Source: Micrococcales bacterium 72-143 (GTDB taxonomy: Bacteria; Actinomycetota; Actinomycetes; Actinomycetales; Microbacteriaceae). From it: a DNA stretch of 64,000 nucleotides. This document shows, in pieces, positions 1-7,411 of this stretch. The notes beneath the pieces were generated by a model. The model was not told the DNA's origin, did not search any database, and saw only the letters and a list, made by a program, of their open reading frames with translations. A program made the position numbers and the translations under genes. Position 1 is the first letter of the stretch. Every line of letters starts with the position of its first letter. The stretch is taken from contig MKVM01000003.1 of the NCBI GenBank assembly GCA_001898835.1, forward strand, positions 310,001-374,000, given 5' to 3'.

Positions 1-1244
1 GGCCGGGCGCCCGAGAAGGCGTCGGGCAGCAGCTCGGCCTCGAAGGCGTTCCACGCCGCGGAGTTCTTCGAGACGGGCAGCGGGACCGCGTAGTCGACGG
101 CGTCGAGGAAGACCTGCAGGTTCACGCCCGGCAGCGAGTCGACGAACGAGGACTGTGTGCCCGTGAAGGCCGGGATGATCGAGCCGACCTCGCCTTGCTG
201 CTGCTGGGCCTCCTTGCTCGCGAGGAACACCTGGAGGGCGCGCGCCGCCTGCTTGTTCTTGCTGTTCGCGGCGACGACGTTCGAGACACCGTGGATGACG
301 GTGGCCTGCTTCTCGCCCTTGGGGAGCGGGGCGACCTGCACGTCGGCCGCGACATCCGAGCCGCCGATCGCACCGCGGAACCAGCTGCCGCCGTAGTACA
401 TGGCGAGCTTGCCCGAGGTGAACCACTGGTCGGCCGGGGTGTCGGTGAGCTGCTGCATCGACGGCGACGCACCGCTCGCGATGAGGTCGGTCCAGAGCTG
501 GATGCCGGCCTGGGTCGCCGGCTCGTCGTAGCCGGAGGTGCCGTCGGCCGTGATGACCTCGCCGCCGGCCTGGAAGATCGTGTTGTAGTACGTGGTCTGG
601 CCGTCCATGCCACCCGCGACGCCGTAGATCCCCTGGTCCTTGAGCTTCGTGGAGATCTCGTCGCCGGCCTTCTTCAGGTCGTCCCAGGTCCAGTCGGCGC
701 TCGGCTCGGCGACGCCGGCCTCCGCGAAGATGGCCTTGTTGTACCAGAGGCCGATCGTGTCGAAGTCCTTCGGCACCCCGTACTGCACGCCGTCGAGCTT
801 GTAGAGGTCGACGAGCGCGCTCGGGTAGTTCGCGGGGTCGATGTAGCCGCCGTCGACGAGCGGGGTGAGGGGCGCGACCTTGCCGTTCGACGCGTAGAGC
901 TGGAAGTTCGGGCCGTTGAGCCAGAACAGGTCGGGGAGGGTGTCGCTCGACGCCTGGGTCTGGATCTTGGTCCAGTAGTCGCCCCAGGGGGTCACGTCGA
1001 GGTTGACCTTGATGTTCGGGTACTCCTTGTTGAAGTCCTTGAGGTTCGCCTCGATCGCGGGCTGCTGGCTCGCGTCCCAGAAGGCGTAGGTGAGCTCGGC
1101 CTTGAGGTCGGAGGCAGGGGGCGTGTAGTCGGCGTCGCCGCCCGTGTCGCCGGAGGGGCCGGAGCAGGCCGCCAGGAGGGCGGCGGCGCTCACCGTCGCG
1201 GTGAGGGCGAGCGCTGCGCGACCGCGGGTTGTCATGCGTTGCAT
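1..1244 (-). CDS. ABC sugar-binding lipoprotein (partial)
   Basis: Extracellular solute-binding protein of a carbohydrate ABC importer (family 1), cut at its C-terminus by the left edge of the window. The ATG at 1244 is chosen because AAAGGA lies 8 nt upstream; a second ATG three codons later is too far from it. The N-terminus is a lipoprotein signal with lipobox LLAAC (Cys27), so the protein is membrane-tethered outside the cell. The mature part shows the usual pattern of the family: AFWDASQQ near the start, then a conserved GVPKDFDTIGLWYNK block. Permeases would be expected further left. The substrate is not readable; the nearby glycosidase and sugar-bisphosphate aldolase suggest a galactoside-type sugar, which is inference. 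Confidence 0.9.
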   Translation of the reverse strand, partial: MQRMTTRGRAALALTATVSAAALLAACSGPSGDTGGDADYTPPASDLKAELTYAFWDASQQPAIEANLKDFNKEYPNIKVNLDVTPWGDYWTKIQTQASSDTLPDLFWLNGPNFQLYASNGKVAPLTPLVDGGYIDPANYPSALVDLYKLDGVQYGVPKDFDTIGLWYNKAIFAEAGVAEPSADWTWDDLKKAGDEISTKLKDQGIYGVAGGMDGQTTYYNTIFQAGGEVITADGTSGYDEPATQAGIQLWTDLIASGASPSMQQLTDTPADQWFTSGKLAMYYGGSWFRGAIGGSDVAADVQVAPLPKGEKQATVIHGVSNVVAANSKNKQAARALQVFLASKEAQQQQGEVGSIIPAFTGTQSSFVDSLPGVNLQVFLDAVDYAVPLPVSKNSAAWNAFEAELLPDAFSGAR

Positions 1245-1351
1245 CAGGTGGTCCTTTCGAAGCCGGACCGGACGCGAGGACCGGATCCAGGGAATGGGGG
1301 GTGGTGCCTTGCACGCGATGTGAACTTCTGCCTCGTCGCGTGAAGTTGCTC

Positions 1352-1381
1352 GATATTCCCGTGAGCCGCGCGTTTGGGCAA
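1352..1381 (-). promoter_or_regulatory. Candidate promoter of the binding-protein gene
   Basis: Read on the minus strand, TTGCCC (1376-1381) and AATATC (1352-1357) are separated by 18 nt, a plausible -35/-10 pair 108 nt upstream of the start at 1244. Just upstream lie two short inverted repeats, ATTCA-4-TGAAT (1383-1396) and CACTA-11-TAGTG (1411-1431), in a locally AT-rich stretch between the divergent genes. Either could be an operator. No experimental support is available from the sequence alone. Confidence 0.3.
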
Positions 1382-1495
1382 CATTCACTCATGAATCTGC
1401 GCGAAATGATCACTACAGATGCACATTAGTGTTCGCTGTCTCTCATCCGGTCATAACCTGGGCCCACCCCGCCGGATCAGCACAGGAGCCGCCCC

Positions 1496-2578
1496 GTGAC
1501 CGACAACGCCGCCACCCCCCTCTCCTGGGAGGAGCTGCGCCGCCTCCCCGTTCCCGAATGGCATCCCGTATCGCAGTTGCGGCTGCCGGCCACCGAGGTC
1601 GAGCGGGCCGCATTCCCGGCCATCGACGTGCACAACCATCTCGGCCGCTGGCTGAGCGACGGCGAGTGGATGATCGAGGATCCCGACGCGCTCGTGCACG
1701 TCATGGACGAGTGCGACGTGGAGACGGTCGTCAACCTCGACGGTATGTGGGCCGAGGAGGTGACCGCGAACGTCGAGCGCTACGACCGCGCGTACCCGGG
1801 TCGCTTCCTGACCTTCTGCCAGCTGGACTGGAGCGAGCTCGCGGCGCCCGACGGCGCCGCGAGGCTCCGCGCCTCCCTCGAGGACAGCGCCCGCCGCGGG
1901 GCTCGCGGCGTCAAGATCTGGAAGAACCTCGGCCTCACGATCCGCGACGCCGACGGCGCCCTCATCCTGCCCGACGACGCGCGTGTGATCGCCGTCGTCG
2001 AGCGCGCCGGCGAGCTCGGGCTGCCCGTGCTCATCCACACCGCCGACCCCAAGGCGTTCTTCGAGCCGCTCGACGCGCACAACGAGCGCATCGACGAGCT
2101 CATGCAGATGAAGGAGTGGTGGTTCGGCGACCGCGCCGTGCACCCCACCTTCGATCGCCTGCTGCTCGCCCACCGCCGCCTCGTCGAGGCGTGCCCCGGC
2201 ACGCGCTTCATCGGCGCGCACGCGGGGTGCGCGGCCGAGGACCTCGACCTCGTCGAGAGCCTGCTCGACGACTGCCCCAACTACACGATCGACATCGGCG
2301 GACGGATGGCCGAGCTCGGCCGCCAGCCGCGACGCTTCCGGCAGCTGCTCGAGCGCCATCCCGACCGGGTGCTCTTCGGCACCGACATCTACCCGGCCAC
2401 GGAGGAGCAGTACCGTCTGCACTTCCGCTTCCTGGAGACGCGGGACGAGGCGTTCGAGTACGCGCCGGGGTCCGAGGTGCCGCCGCAGGGCCGTTGGACG
2501 GTCTCCGCGCTCGGGCTGGACGCCGCGACCCTGGAGCGGCTCTACCGCACGAACGCGCGGCGGGTGCTGGGGCTGTAG
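1496..2578 (+). CDS. Amidohydrolase family protein (Amidohydro_2)
   Basis: TIM-barrel metal-dependent hydrolase or decarboxylase of the amidohydrolase_2 type, 360 residues. The metal-site motif HNH occurs in IDVHNHLG (His46 and His48), followed by LIHTAD, FIGAHAGC and the late FGTDIYP aspartate, which are the expected metal and active-site landmarks in order. GTG at 1496 is preceded by AGGAG with a 7-nt gap. It is divergent from the sugar-binding lipoprotein and convergent with the aldolase/GH4 pair. Members act on lactones, sugar acids or aromatic acids; the sequence does not decide which. Its setting suggests sugar-lactone or sugar-acid catabolism, which is inference. Confidence 0.85.
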   Translation: MTDNAATPLSWEELRRLPVPEWHPVSQLRLPATEVERAAFPAIDVHNHLGRWLSDGEWMIEDPDALVHVMDECDVETVVNLDGMWAEEVTANVERYDRAYPGRFLTFCQLDWSELAAPDGAARLRASLEDSARRGARGVKIWKNLGLTIRDADGALILPDDARVIAVVERAGELGLPVLIHTADPKAFFEPLDAHNERIDELMQMKEWWFGDRAVHPTFDRLLLAHRRLVEACPGTRFIGAHAGCAAEDLDLVESLLDDCPNYTIDIGGRMAELGRQPRRFRQLLERHPDRVLFGTDIYPATEEQYRLHFRFLETRDEAFEYAPGSEVPPQGRWTVSALGLDAATLERLYRTNARRVLGL

Positions 2579-2619
2579 CCGTCGCATCCGCTCGGTCCGG
2601 CATCCTCCGGTTCTCTCGG

Positions 2620-2790
2620 CCGGGTCGAAAATGCAGGACTCCCGTCCGCGCCCGCCGACGCCCTAGGTCGAAAATGCAGGAGAGTCGACTCTCGTGCGCG
2701 CGGCGAGACCTGAGCCCAGGGCGTTCCGCCGCATCCGCTCCTGCATTTTCGACGTGGGGACGCGGCGAGGCTCCTGCATTTTCAACCCGG
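2620..2790. repeat. Nested palindromes with AAATGCAGGA core
   Basis: Two inverted repeats are nested in the gap between convergent genes. The outer pair is 2620-2638 and 2772-2790, 19-nt arms with the core TCGAAAATGCAGGA and one mismatch. The inner pair is 2667-2683 and 2738-2753, with the core GTCGAAAATGCAGGAG against CTCCTGCATTTTCGAC. A small perfect palindrome AGAGTCGACTCT sits at 2681-2692. The same core AAATGCAGGAG recurs as an inverted repeat at 11191-11272. Confidence 0.8.
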
Positions 2791-2834
2791 CAGGACGGAT
2801 GCGGCGGTGCGGTCAGCCGGCGAGCAGAGTGCGG

Positions 2835-3686
2835 TCAGTCGGCGAGCAGTAGGTGGGCGAAGTGCTCGACGGTGTCGGCCATCGCAGCGCGGGACGCACG
2901 CAGATACGGGCGCGGGTCGACGGCATCCGGGGCCGCCGCGAGCTCCGCGCGCGCGGCGGCGGTTCCGGCGATGCTGAGCGCCGTGCCCACGTTGACCTTG
3001 CGGATGCCGGCCGCGACCGCGGCGCGGATCGTCTCATCCGCGACCCCCGAGGAGCCGTGCAGCACGAGCGGCACCGGCACGCGCGCCGCGATGCGCGCCA
3101 CGAGCTCGGTGTCGACGCCGGCCGTGCGCTCGCGCATCGCATGCGAGCTGCCGACCGCGACGGCGAGACCGTCGACGCCGGTCGCGGCGACGAAGGCGGC
3201 CGCCTCGTCCGGATCGGTGCGCACGCCCGGCGCGTGGGCGCCGTCCTTGCCACCGATCTCGCCGAGCTCCGCCTCCACCCAGAGGCCCGCGTCGTGGGCG
3301 CGCCGCGCCGCGTCCGCGGTCGCCGCGACATTGGCGGCGTCGTCGAGCCGCGACGCGTCGACCATGATCGAGCCGAGACCCCAGGCGTCGGCGTTCGCGA
3401 TCGCGAGGTCGACGAGCGCCGGGTCCTCGACGTGGTCGAGGTGGATCGCGAGCGGCACCGCCGCCGCCTCCGCGACCGCCCGGCACGCGGCGAGGATCGC
3501 CCGCGGGTCGCCGCCATGGAAGCGGATGGCGTTCTCGCTCAGCTGCAGGATCGCGCCCGTCCCGGCGCGCCCGGCGCCCTCCGCGATCGCCTCCGCGTGC
3601 TCGAGGGTGATGACGTTGAAGCCCGCGACCGCCCGCCCGCCCGCCACGGCATCCGCGACGAGCTGCCGGGTGGGGGCGAGCGTCAC
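2835..3686 (-). CDS. Class II ketose-bisphosphate aldolase
   Basis: Zinc-dependent class II aldolase of 283 residues, close in pattern to tagatose-1,6-bisphosphate aldolases (GatY/KbaY/AgaY) and fructose-bisphosphate aldolases. It would cleave a ketose 1,6-bisphosphate to DHAP and glyceraldehyde 3-phosphate. Zinc and active-site blocks are visible: HLDHVED, EAELGEIGG, GSSHAM, LHGSSG and KVNVGT, in the right order. The GTG start at 3686 forms a GTGA overlap with the stop of the GH4 gene, so the two are translationally coupled. The middle histidine block is GSSHAM where many relatives have GNVHG or GTAHG. Tagatose rather than fructose bisphosphate is suggested by the galactosidase-like partner and the AgaR-like regulator. 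Confidence 0.88.
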   Translation of the reverse strand: MTLAPTRQLVADAVAGGRAVAGFNVITLEHAEAIAEGAGRAGTGAILQLSENAIRFHGGDPRAILAACRAVAEAAAVPLAIHLDHVEDPALVDLAIANADAWGLGSIMVDASRLDDAANVAATADAARRAHDAGLWVEAELGEIGGKDGAHAPGVRTDPDEAAAFVAATGVDGLAVAVGSSHAMRERTAGVDTELVARIAARVPVPLVLHGSSGVADETIRAAVAAGIRKVNVGTALSIAGTAAARAELAAAPDAVDPRPYLRASRAAMADTVEHFAHLLLAD

Positions 3687-5002
3687 CGCGGCCCCTCGAG
3701 CGTGCCGCCGAGCTCGACGGGCAGCAGCGGGGCGTGGGCGGCGGTCAGCTCGTCGCACAGCTCCCAGATCTCCGCGGGCGTGAGCGTCGAGCTCGCGTTC
3801 GGGTCCGCGAGCACGGCGCGGCGCACGAGCTCGGGGTCGCCCTCGGCCGCGGCGCGGATGGTGAGCTCGGCCACCGAGAGGTAGCTGCGGTTGAGCGCGG
3901 CGCCGGCCGGCCACACCTCGCCCCATGCGATCGGATGCACGCCCGAGGCGTCGACCGTCGCGGGCACCTCGACGGCGGCCCCCTGAAGGAGGTTGTCGAT
4001 GAGTCCCGCGTTCGGGACGTTGACGTGGATCTCGCGCTCGGTGCCGGTGAGGATCGAGTGGATGATCTGCGGCGCGTACTCGGCGGCGTCCCCCTCCTCG
4101 TGCAGCGGCACGTGGCCGCCGGCCGCGAGGGTCGCGCGGGCCTCCTCGAACTCGTGGACGTTGCCCTCGGAGATGCCGATGTACTGCAGCGGCTCGAGCC
4201 GGAAGCGCTCGATCTGGGCGTCGTCGCGCAGGAACCAGTCGAGGTACTCGGAGGAGTGCTCGCTCGTCTCGGTCGGGTAGTAGCCGATGCGACGGAAGAT
4301 CTCGACGCGCACCCGGCGCTGCAGCTCGGGGTCGGCGGCGATCCTCTCGCGCAGGCGCGGGTAGAGGTCCTCCCCGTCGCGGCTCCACTCGGTGAGCCAG
4401 GCCTGGTGGTTGACGCCCGCGGCGCGGTAGTGCGTGCCCTCGAGCGGCACGCCCACGAGCTCGCAGAGGTCGTTGACCGTCCAGTACACGCTGTGGCAGA
4501 GGCCGACGGCCTTGATGTCGGGGGCGACGTGCGACATCCACCAGATGTTCATCGCCATGGGGTTCGTGTAGTTGAGGAACCACGCGTCGGGGCAGAGCTC
4601 GCGCACGTCGCGGGCGATGCCGGTGAGCACGGGGAAGGTGCGCAGCGCCCGGAACACCCCGCCCACGCCCGTCGTGTCGCCGATCGTCTGACGGAGGCCG
4701 CGGCGCGCGGGCAGCTCGAGGTCGATGCGGGTGGCGGCGATCCCGCCGACCTGGATCATGTTGATGACGAAGTCCGCGCCGGCGAGGGCCTCGCGGCGGT
4801 CGGCGGATGCGGTGACGCGCACCTCCCGCCCGAGCTGCCCGGCCACGTCGAGGGCGGTGAGCCGCGCGACCTCGAGTCGCTCGGGGTCGATGTCGTGGAG
4901 CGCGATGTCGAGCACGGGCAGGTCGGGGAAGCGCAGCAGGTCGGTGAGCAGCTGTCGCGTGAACACGACGCTGCCGGCACCGAGGAACGCGATCGTCGGC
5001 AT
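3683..5002 (-). CDS. GH4 family alpha-galactosidase-like glycosidase
   Basis: Glycoside hydrolase family 4 enzyme, 439 residues from the ATG at 5002; MelA-type proteins are near 450. GH4 enzymes need NAD+ and a divalent metal and cleave by a redox-elimination mechanism. The N-terminal Rossmann motif is FLGAGSVVF (6-14). NYTNPM at 144-149, GLCHSV with metal ligand Cys169, and GVNHQAW with His199 are the family landmarks. The CHSV form points to the alpha-galactosidase/galacturonidase branch, not the 6-phosphoglucosidases. An in-frame ATG 19 codons upstream lies inside the operator region and extends beyond the conserved N-terminus, so it was not used. First gene of a two-gene operon with the aldolase. 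Confidence 0.88.
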   Translation of the reverse strand: MPTIAFLGAGSVVFTRQLLTDLLRFPDLPVLDIALHDIDPERLEVARLTALDVAGQLGREVRVTASADRREALAGADFVINMIQVGGIAATRIDLELPARRGLRQTIGDTTGVGGVFRALRTFPVLTGIARDVRELCPDAWFLNYTNPMAMNIWWMSHVAPDIKAVGLCHSVYWTVNDLCELVGVPLEGTHYRAAGVNHQAWLTEWSRDGEDLYPRLRERIAADPELQRRVRVEIFRRIGYYPTETSEHSSEYLDWFLRDDAQIERFRLEPLQYIGISEGNVHEFEEARATLAAGGHVPLHEEGDAAEYAPQIIHSILTGTEREIHVNVPNAGLIDNLLQGAAVEVPATVDASGVHPIAWGEVWPAGAALNRSYLSVAELTIRAAAEGDPELVRRAVLADPNASSTLTPAEIWELCDELTAAHAPLLPVELGGTLEGPR

Positions 5003-5041
5003 GTCTCGATTGTCGAGAGAGTGCGCGAGTCGCGCAAGGAA

Positions 5042-5069
5042 ATGAGCGGATTGACGCACAATCGCTCAT
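5042..5069. promoter_or_regulatory. Palindromic operator between GH4 and DeoR genes
   Basis: ATGAGCG at 5042-5048 is mirrored exactly by CGCTCAT at 5063-5069, and inside it ATTG is mirrored by CAAT, so the arms extend to about 11 nt with one unpaired base. It lies centrally in the 85-bp gap between the divergent GH4 and DeoR starts. It is the obvious candidate site for the adjacent DeoR-family repressor controlling both directions. Confidence 0.65.
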
Positions 5070-5087
5070 CTGCCATGCTCGCTTTCC

Positions 5088-5897
5088 ATGGCCACCGCCT
5101 ACAGCACCAGCACCGTCGCCGAGCTCGGCGGCTCACCCAAGCGCTCCCGCCGCATGGCCGACATCCTCGACGCCATCGCCGAGCGGGGCGAGGTCTCGCT
5201 CGCCGAGCTCGCCGAGCACTTCGGCACCTCCGCCGCGACGCTGCGCCGCGACCTGACCGTGCTCGCCGACCAAGGGCTCATCGTGCGCACGCACGGGGGC
5301 GCCAAGGCGGCCGGCTCGCTCGCCGAGCTGCCCGTCGCCCTGCGCGACACCCGCTTCCAGGACGCCAAGCGCCGCATCGCGCGCGCCGCCGCCATCCGCA
5401 TCCCGCGCGAGCGTCACGCCGTCGCGCTCTCCGGCGGCACGACGACGGCAGGGGTCGCCCGGGAGCTCGTCAACCACACCGACCTCACGATCGTCACCAA
5501 CTCGCTGTCGATCGCCTCCCTCGTCGCCTCCTACCCGCGCCTCAAGGTCGTCATGACGGGCGGCATCCTGCGCGCCCAGTCGCTCGAACTCGTGGGCGTG
5601 CTCGCCGAGGGCACCTTCAGCGCGATCAACGTGGGCACGGCGATCCTCGGCGCCGACGGGGTGTCGGCGGACGCCGGCGTCACGACCCACGACGAGACGG
5701 AGGCCCGCACCAACCACGCGATGGTCTCGAAGGCCCAGCGCACGATCGTGGTCGCCGACGGCTCGAAGATCGGTCGCACCGCCCTCGCCCGCATGGCCGA
5801 GATCTCCGACGTCGACGTGCTCATCACCGACGACTCCGCCGACCCCGACGCGCTGCAGCGGCTGCGCGACGCGGGCGTCGAGGTCGTGCTCGCCTGA
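5088..5897 (+). CDS. DeoR family transcriptional regulator
   Basis: Repressor of 269 residues with an N-terminal winged HTH (about 20-75; block VSLAELAEHFGTSAATLRRD then GLIVRTHGG) and a C-terminal DeoRC sugar-phosphate sensor domain (ALSGGTTT, TNSLSIA, GADGVS, VADGSKIG). This architecture is shared with AgaR, GlpR and FruR types that answer to phosphorylated sugars. It is divergent from the GH4/aldolase operon and shares with it a gap containing a palindrome at 5042-5069. It most likely represses that operon and itself until a sugar phosphate accumulates. The exact inducer is unknown. Confidence 0.92.
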   Translation: MATAYSTSTVAELGGSPKRSRRMADILDAIAERGEVSLAELAEHFGTSAATLRRDLTVLADQGLIVRTHGGAKAAGSLAELPVALRDTRFQDAKRRIARAAAIRIPRERHAVALSGGTTTAGVARELVNHTDLTIVTNSLSIASLVASYPRLKVVMTGGILRAQSLELVGVLAEGTFSAINVGTAILGADGVSADAGVTTHDETEARTNHAMVSKAQRTIVVADGSKIGRTALARMAEISDVDVLITDDSADPDALQRLRDAGVEVVLA

Positions 5898-5966
5898 GGG
5901 CGTCGGGAGCACGCGCTTGCGTCCGGCCGCGCTCGTCGGTAGACCGGATGGCGTGAGGAGGCGGCC

Positions 5967-6176
5967 ATGGCGGAGTTCGCGATCGGCGACCATGTGAGCT
6001 GGAACTCGGAGGCCGGGCGCGTCTCCGGCGTGATCACGCGCGTGCACACCCACGACTTCGCGTTCAAGGGCTACACCCGGCACTGCACCCCCGAGGACCC
6101 GCAGTACGAGATCCGGAGCGACACGACCGACCACGTCGCGATGCACCGGGGCGCCGCGCTCACGAAGCTCGGATGA
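5967..6176 (+). CDS. DUF2945 / HVA1 TUDOR-like protein
   Basis: Small protein of 69 residues matching the hypervirulence-associated (HVA1, DUF2945) Tudor-like family: GDHVSWNSEAG at the start, VxGVITRVHT, then YEIRSDTTDHVAMHRGAALTKL. The family is widespread in bacteria and fungi and of unknown biochemical function. GAGGAGG sits just before the ATG. Its stop overlaps the next start (ATGA at 6173-6176), so it heads a tightly coupled three-gene unit with a DUF488 protein and a uracil-DNA-glycosylase-fold protein. Confidence 0.85.
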   Translation: MAEFAIGDHVSWNSEAGRVSGVITRVHTHDFAFKGYTRHCTPEDPQYEIRSDTTDHVAMHRGAALTKLG

Positions 6177-6730
6177 CCTCCGCCGCCCGCCCCCGCATCT
6201 TCACGATCGGGCACTCCACGCGCGAGTTCGCGGAGGTCGTCGGGATGCTGCGGCAGCACGACGTCACCTGCCTCGTGGACGTGCGCTCGTTCCCCTCGTC
6301 GCGCGCCCACCCGCAGTGGAACCGGGAGGCGATCGAGGCGGGCCTCCCCGCCGGGATCCGCTACCGCTGGATCCGTGAGCTCGGCGGGCGACGCCACACG
6401 CCCGCGGGGGCCGGGAGCCGCAACGGGTGGTGGCGCATCCGCGCGTTCCGCGACTACGCCGACTACATGGCGGGCGACGAGTTCGCGGGCGGGCTCGACG
6501 AGCTGCTCGCGGAGGCGGCGCGGGGTGTGCCGGCGATCATGTGCAGCGAGGCGGTGCCGTGGCGGTGCCACCGGCGACTCATCACCGATGCGGCGATCGT
6601 CTCCGGCGCGGACGTCTTCCACATCATGTCGGCCGCCCGCACCGAGCACGCCACGCTCAACCCGGCCGCGGAGCTCGACGACGGCGTGCTCATCTACCCG
6701 CCCGTCGACGGGGCGGAGGACGGCGAGTGA
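6173..6730 (+). CDS. DUF488 domain-containing protein
   Basis: Protein of 185 residues of the DUF488 family. Visible family motifs are FTIGHSTR near the N-terminus, VDVRSFPSSR, the block GGRR, and MCSEAVPWRCHRRLI toward the C-terminus, with a conserved Cys and His cluster. Function is not established; the fold resembles nucleic-acid or nucleotide-acting enzymes. It starts inside the stop of the DUF2945 gene and ends inside the start of the next gene (GTGA at 6727-6730), so the three products are probably made in fixed ratio. Confidence 0.9.
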   Translation: MTSAARPRIFTIGHSTREFAEVVGMLRQHDVTCLVDVRSFPSSRAHPQWNREAIEAGLPAGIRYRWIRELGGRRHTPAGAGSRNGWWRIRAFRDYADYMAGDEFAGGLDELLAEAARGVPAIMCSEAVPWRCHRRLITDAAIVSGADVFHIMSAARTEHATLNPAAELDDGVLIYPPVDGAEDGE

Positions 6731-7311
6731 GCGACCCCTTCGCCGCGGTCCGCGCCGAGCTGATCGCGCATCCGGACAACGCGGGCATGCGCGAGCTGGG
6801 CTGGGAGCCCGTGTACACCGCCGGACCGGGCGCGCGGGTCGCCGTCGTCGGGCAGGCGCCGGGGCGCCTCGCGCAGGCCAGCGGCGTGCCGTGGGACGAC
6901 GCGAGCGGTGCGCGCCTGCGGGAGTGGCTCGGCGTGACCGAGCAGCAGTTCCGCGACCCCGCGCTCTTCGCCCTCGTGCCCATGGACTTCTACTACCCGG
7001 GCCGCGGCACCGGCGGCGACCTGCCGCCCCGGCGCGGGTTCGCCGAGCGCTGGCATCCGCCGCTGTTCGCGCTCATGCCCGACATCCGCCTCACGCTGCT
7101 CATCGGCTCGTACGCGCAGGCCCACTATCTGGGGCGCAGGCGCCGCGCCTCGCTCACCGAGACGGTGCGGGCGCACGCCGACTACCTGCCCGAGTTCCTG
7201 CCGATCGTGCACCCCTCGCCGCTCAACTTCCGCTGGCAGGCGCGCAACCCCTGGTTCGAGACGGATGTCGTGCCGACGCTGCGCACCCGCGTCGCGGAGG
7301 CCCTCGTCTGA
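6727..7311 (+). CDS. Uracil-DNA glycosylase family protein
   Basis: Protein of 194 residues with the uracil-DNA-glycosylase fold. The N-terminal active-site-like motif is VGQAPGR, equivalent to the GEAPG of family 4/5 enzymes, and the C-terminal motif is HPSPLN, equivalent to HPSPLS of UNG. Between them is PMDFYYPG. The aspartate usual after GQDP in UNG is absent, so activity on uracil is not assured; the group is annotated only as UDG-like. The GTG start at 6727 is inside the DUF488 stop codon. Last gene of the three-gene unit; a palindromic repeat follows. Confidence 0.82.
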   Translation: MSDPFAAVRAELIAHPDNAGMRELGWEPVYTAGPGARVAVVGQAPGRLAQASGVPWDDASGARLREWLGVTEQQFRDPALFALVPMDFYYPGRGTGGDLPPRRGFAERWHPPLFALMPDIRLTLLIGSYAQAHYLGRRRRASLTETVRAHADYLPEFLPIVHPSPLNFRWQARNPWFETDVVPTLRTRVAEALV

Positions 7312-7343
7312 CGCCCTGCGCGCCTACGGCGCCGGGCCACCCT

Positions 7344-7408
7344 CCGCGAGTGGTCGTATTTCGGCCCCAGAACCTGGCTTTTGGGGCCGAGATACGACCG
7401 GTCGGCGG
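7344..7408. repeat. Palindromic element, GAGTGGTCGTATTTC family
   Basis: Long inverted repeat filling the gap between convergent genes. Left arm CCGCGAGTGGTCGTATTTC continues into GGCCCCA; the right arm is its near-complement with GACCGGTCG at the outer end. About 26 positions pair with a few mismatches around a short loop. It ends 4 nt from the stop of the minus-strand gene at 7412. Relatives are at 34596-34656 and 35795-35852. Confidence 0.85.
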
Positions 7409-7411
7409 GGG

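Noticed and set aside
195-1343. Long open frame on the plus strand opposite the binding-protein gene
   Set aside because: It is Arg/Gly/Val/Glu-rich with no family pattern and lies antisense to a clear lipoprotein gene; high GC keeps shadow frames open. Similar long shadows opposite the giant surface protein and clpC were dropped for the same reason.
2620-2790. CRISPR-like or phage attachment interpretation of repeated AAATGCAGGA units
   Set aside because: Units are inverted, not direct with constant spacers; there are no cas genes, integrase or tRNA nearby.
7344-7408. Reading all palindromic elements as rho-independent terminators
   Set aside because: Several lie between divergent genes (11191, 33500, 35795), have conserved arm sequence beyond what pairing needs, and lack a U-tract. 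Termination may be a side effect at convergent sites.
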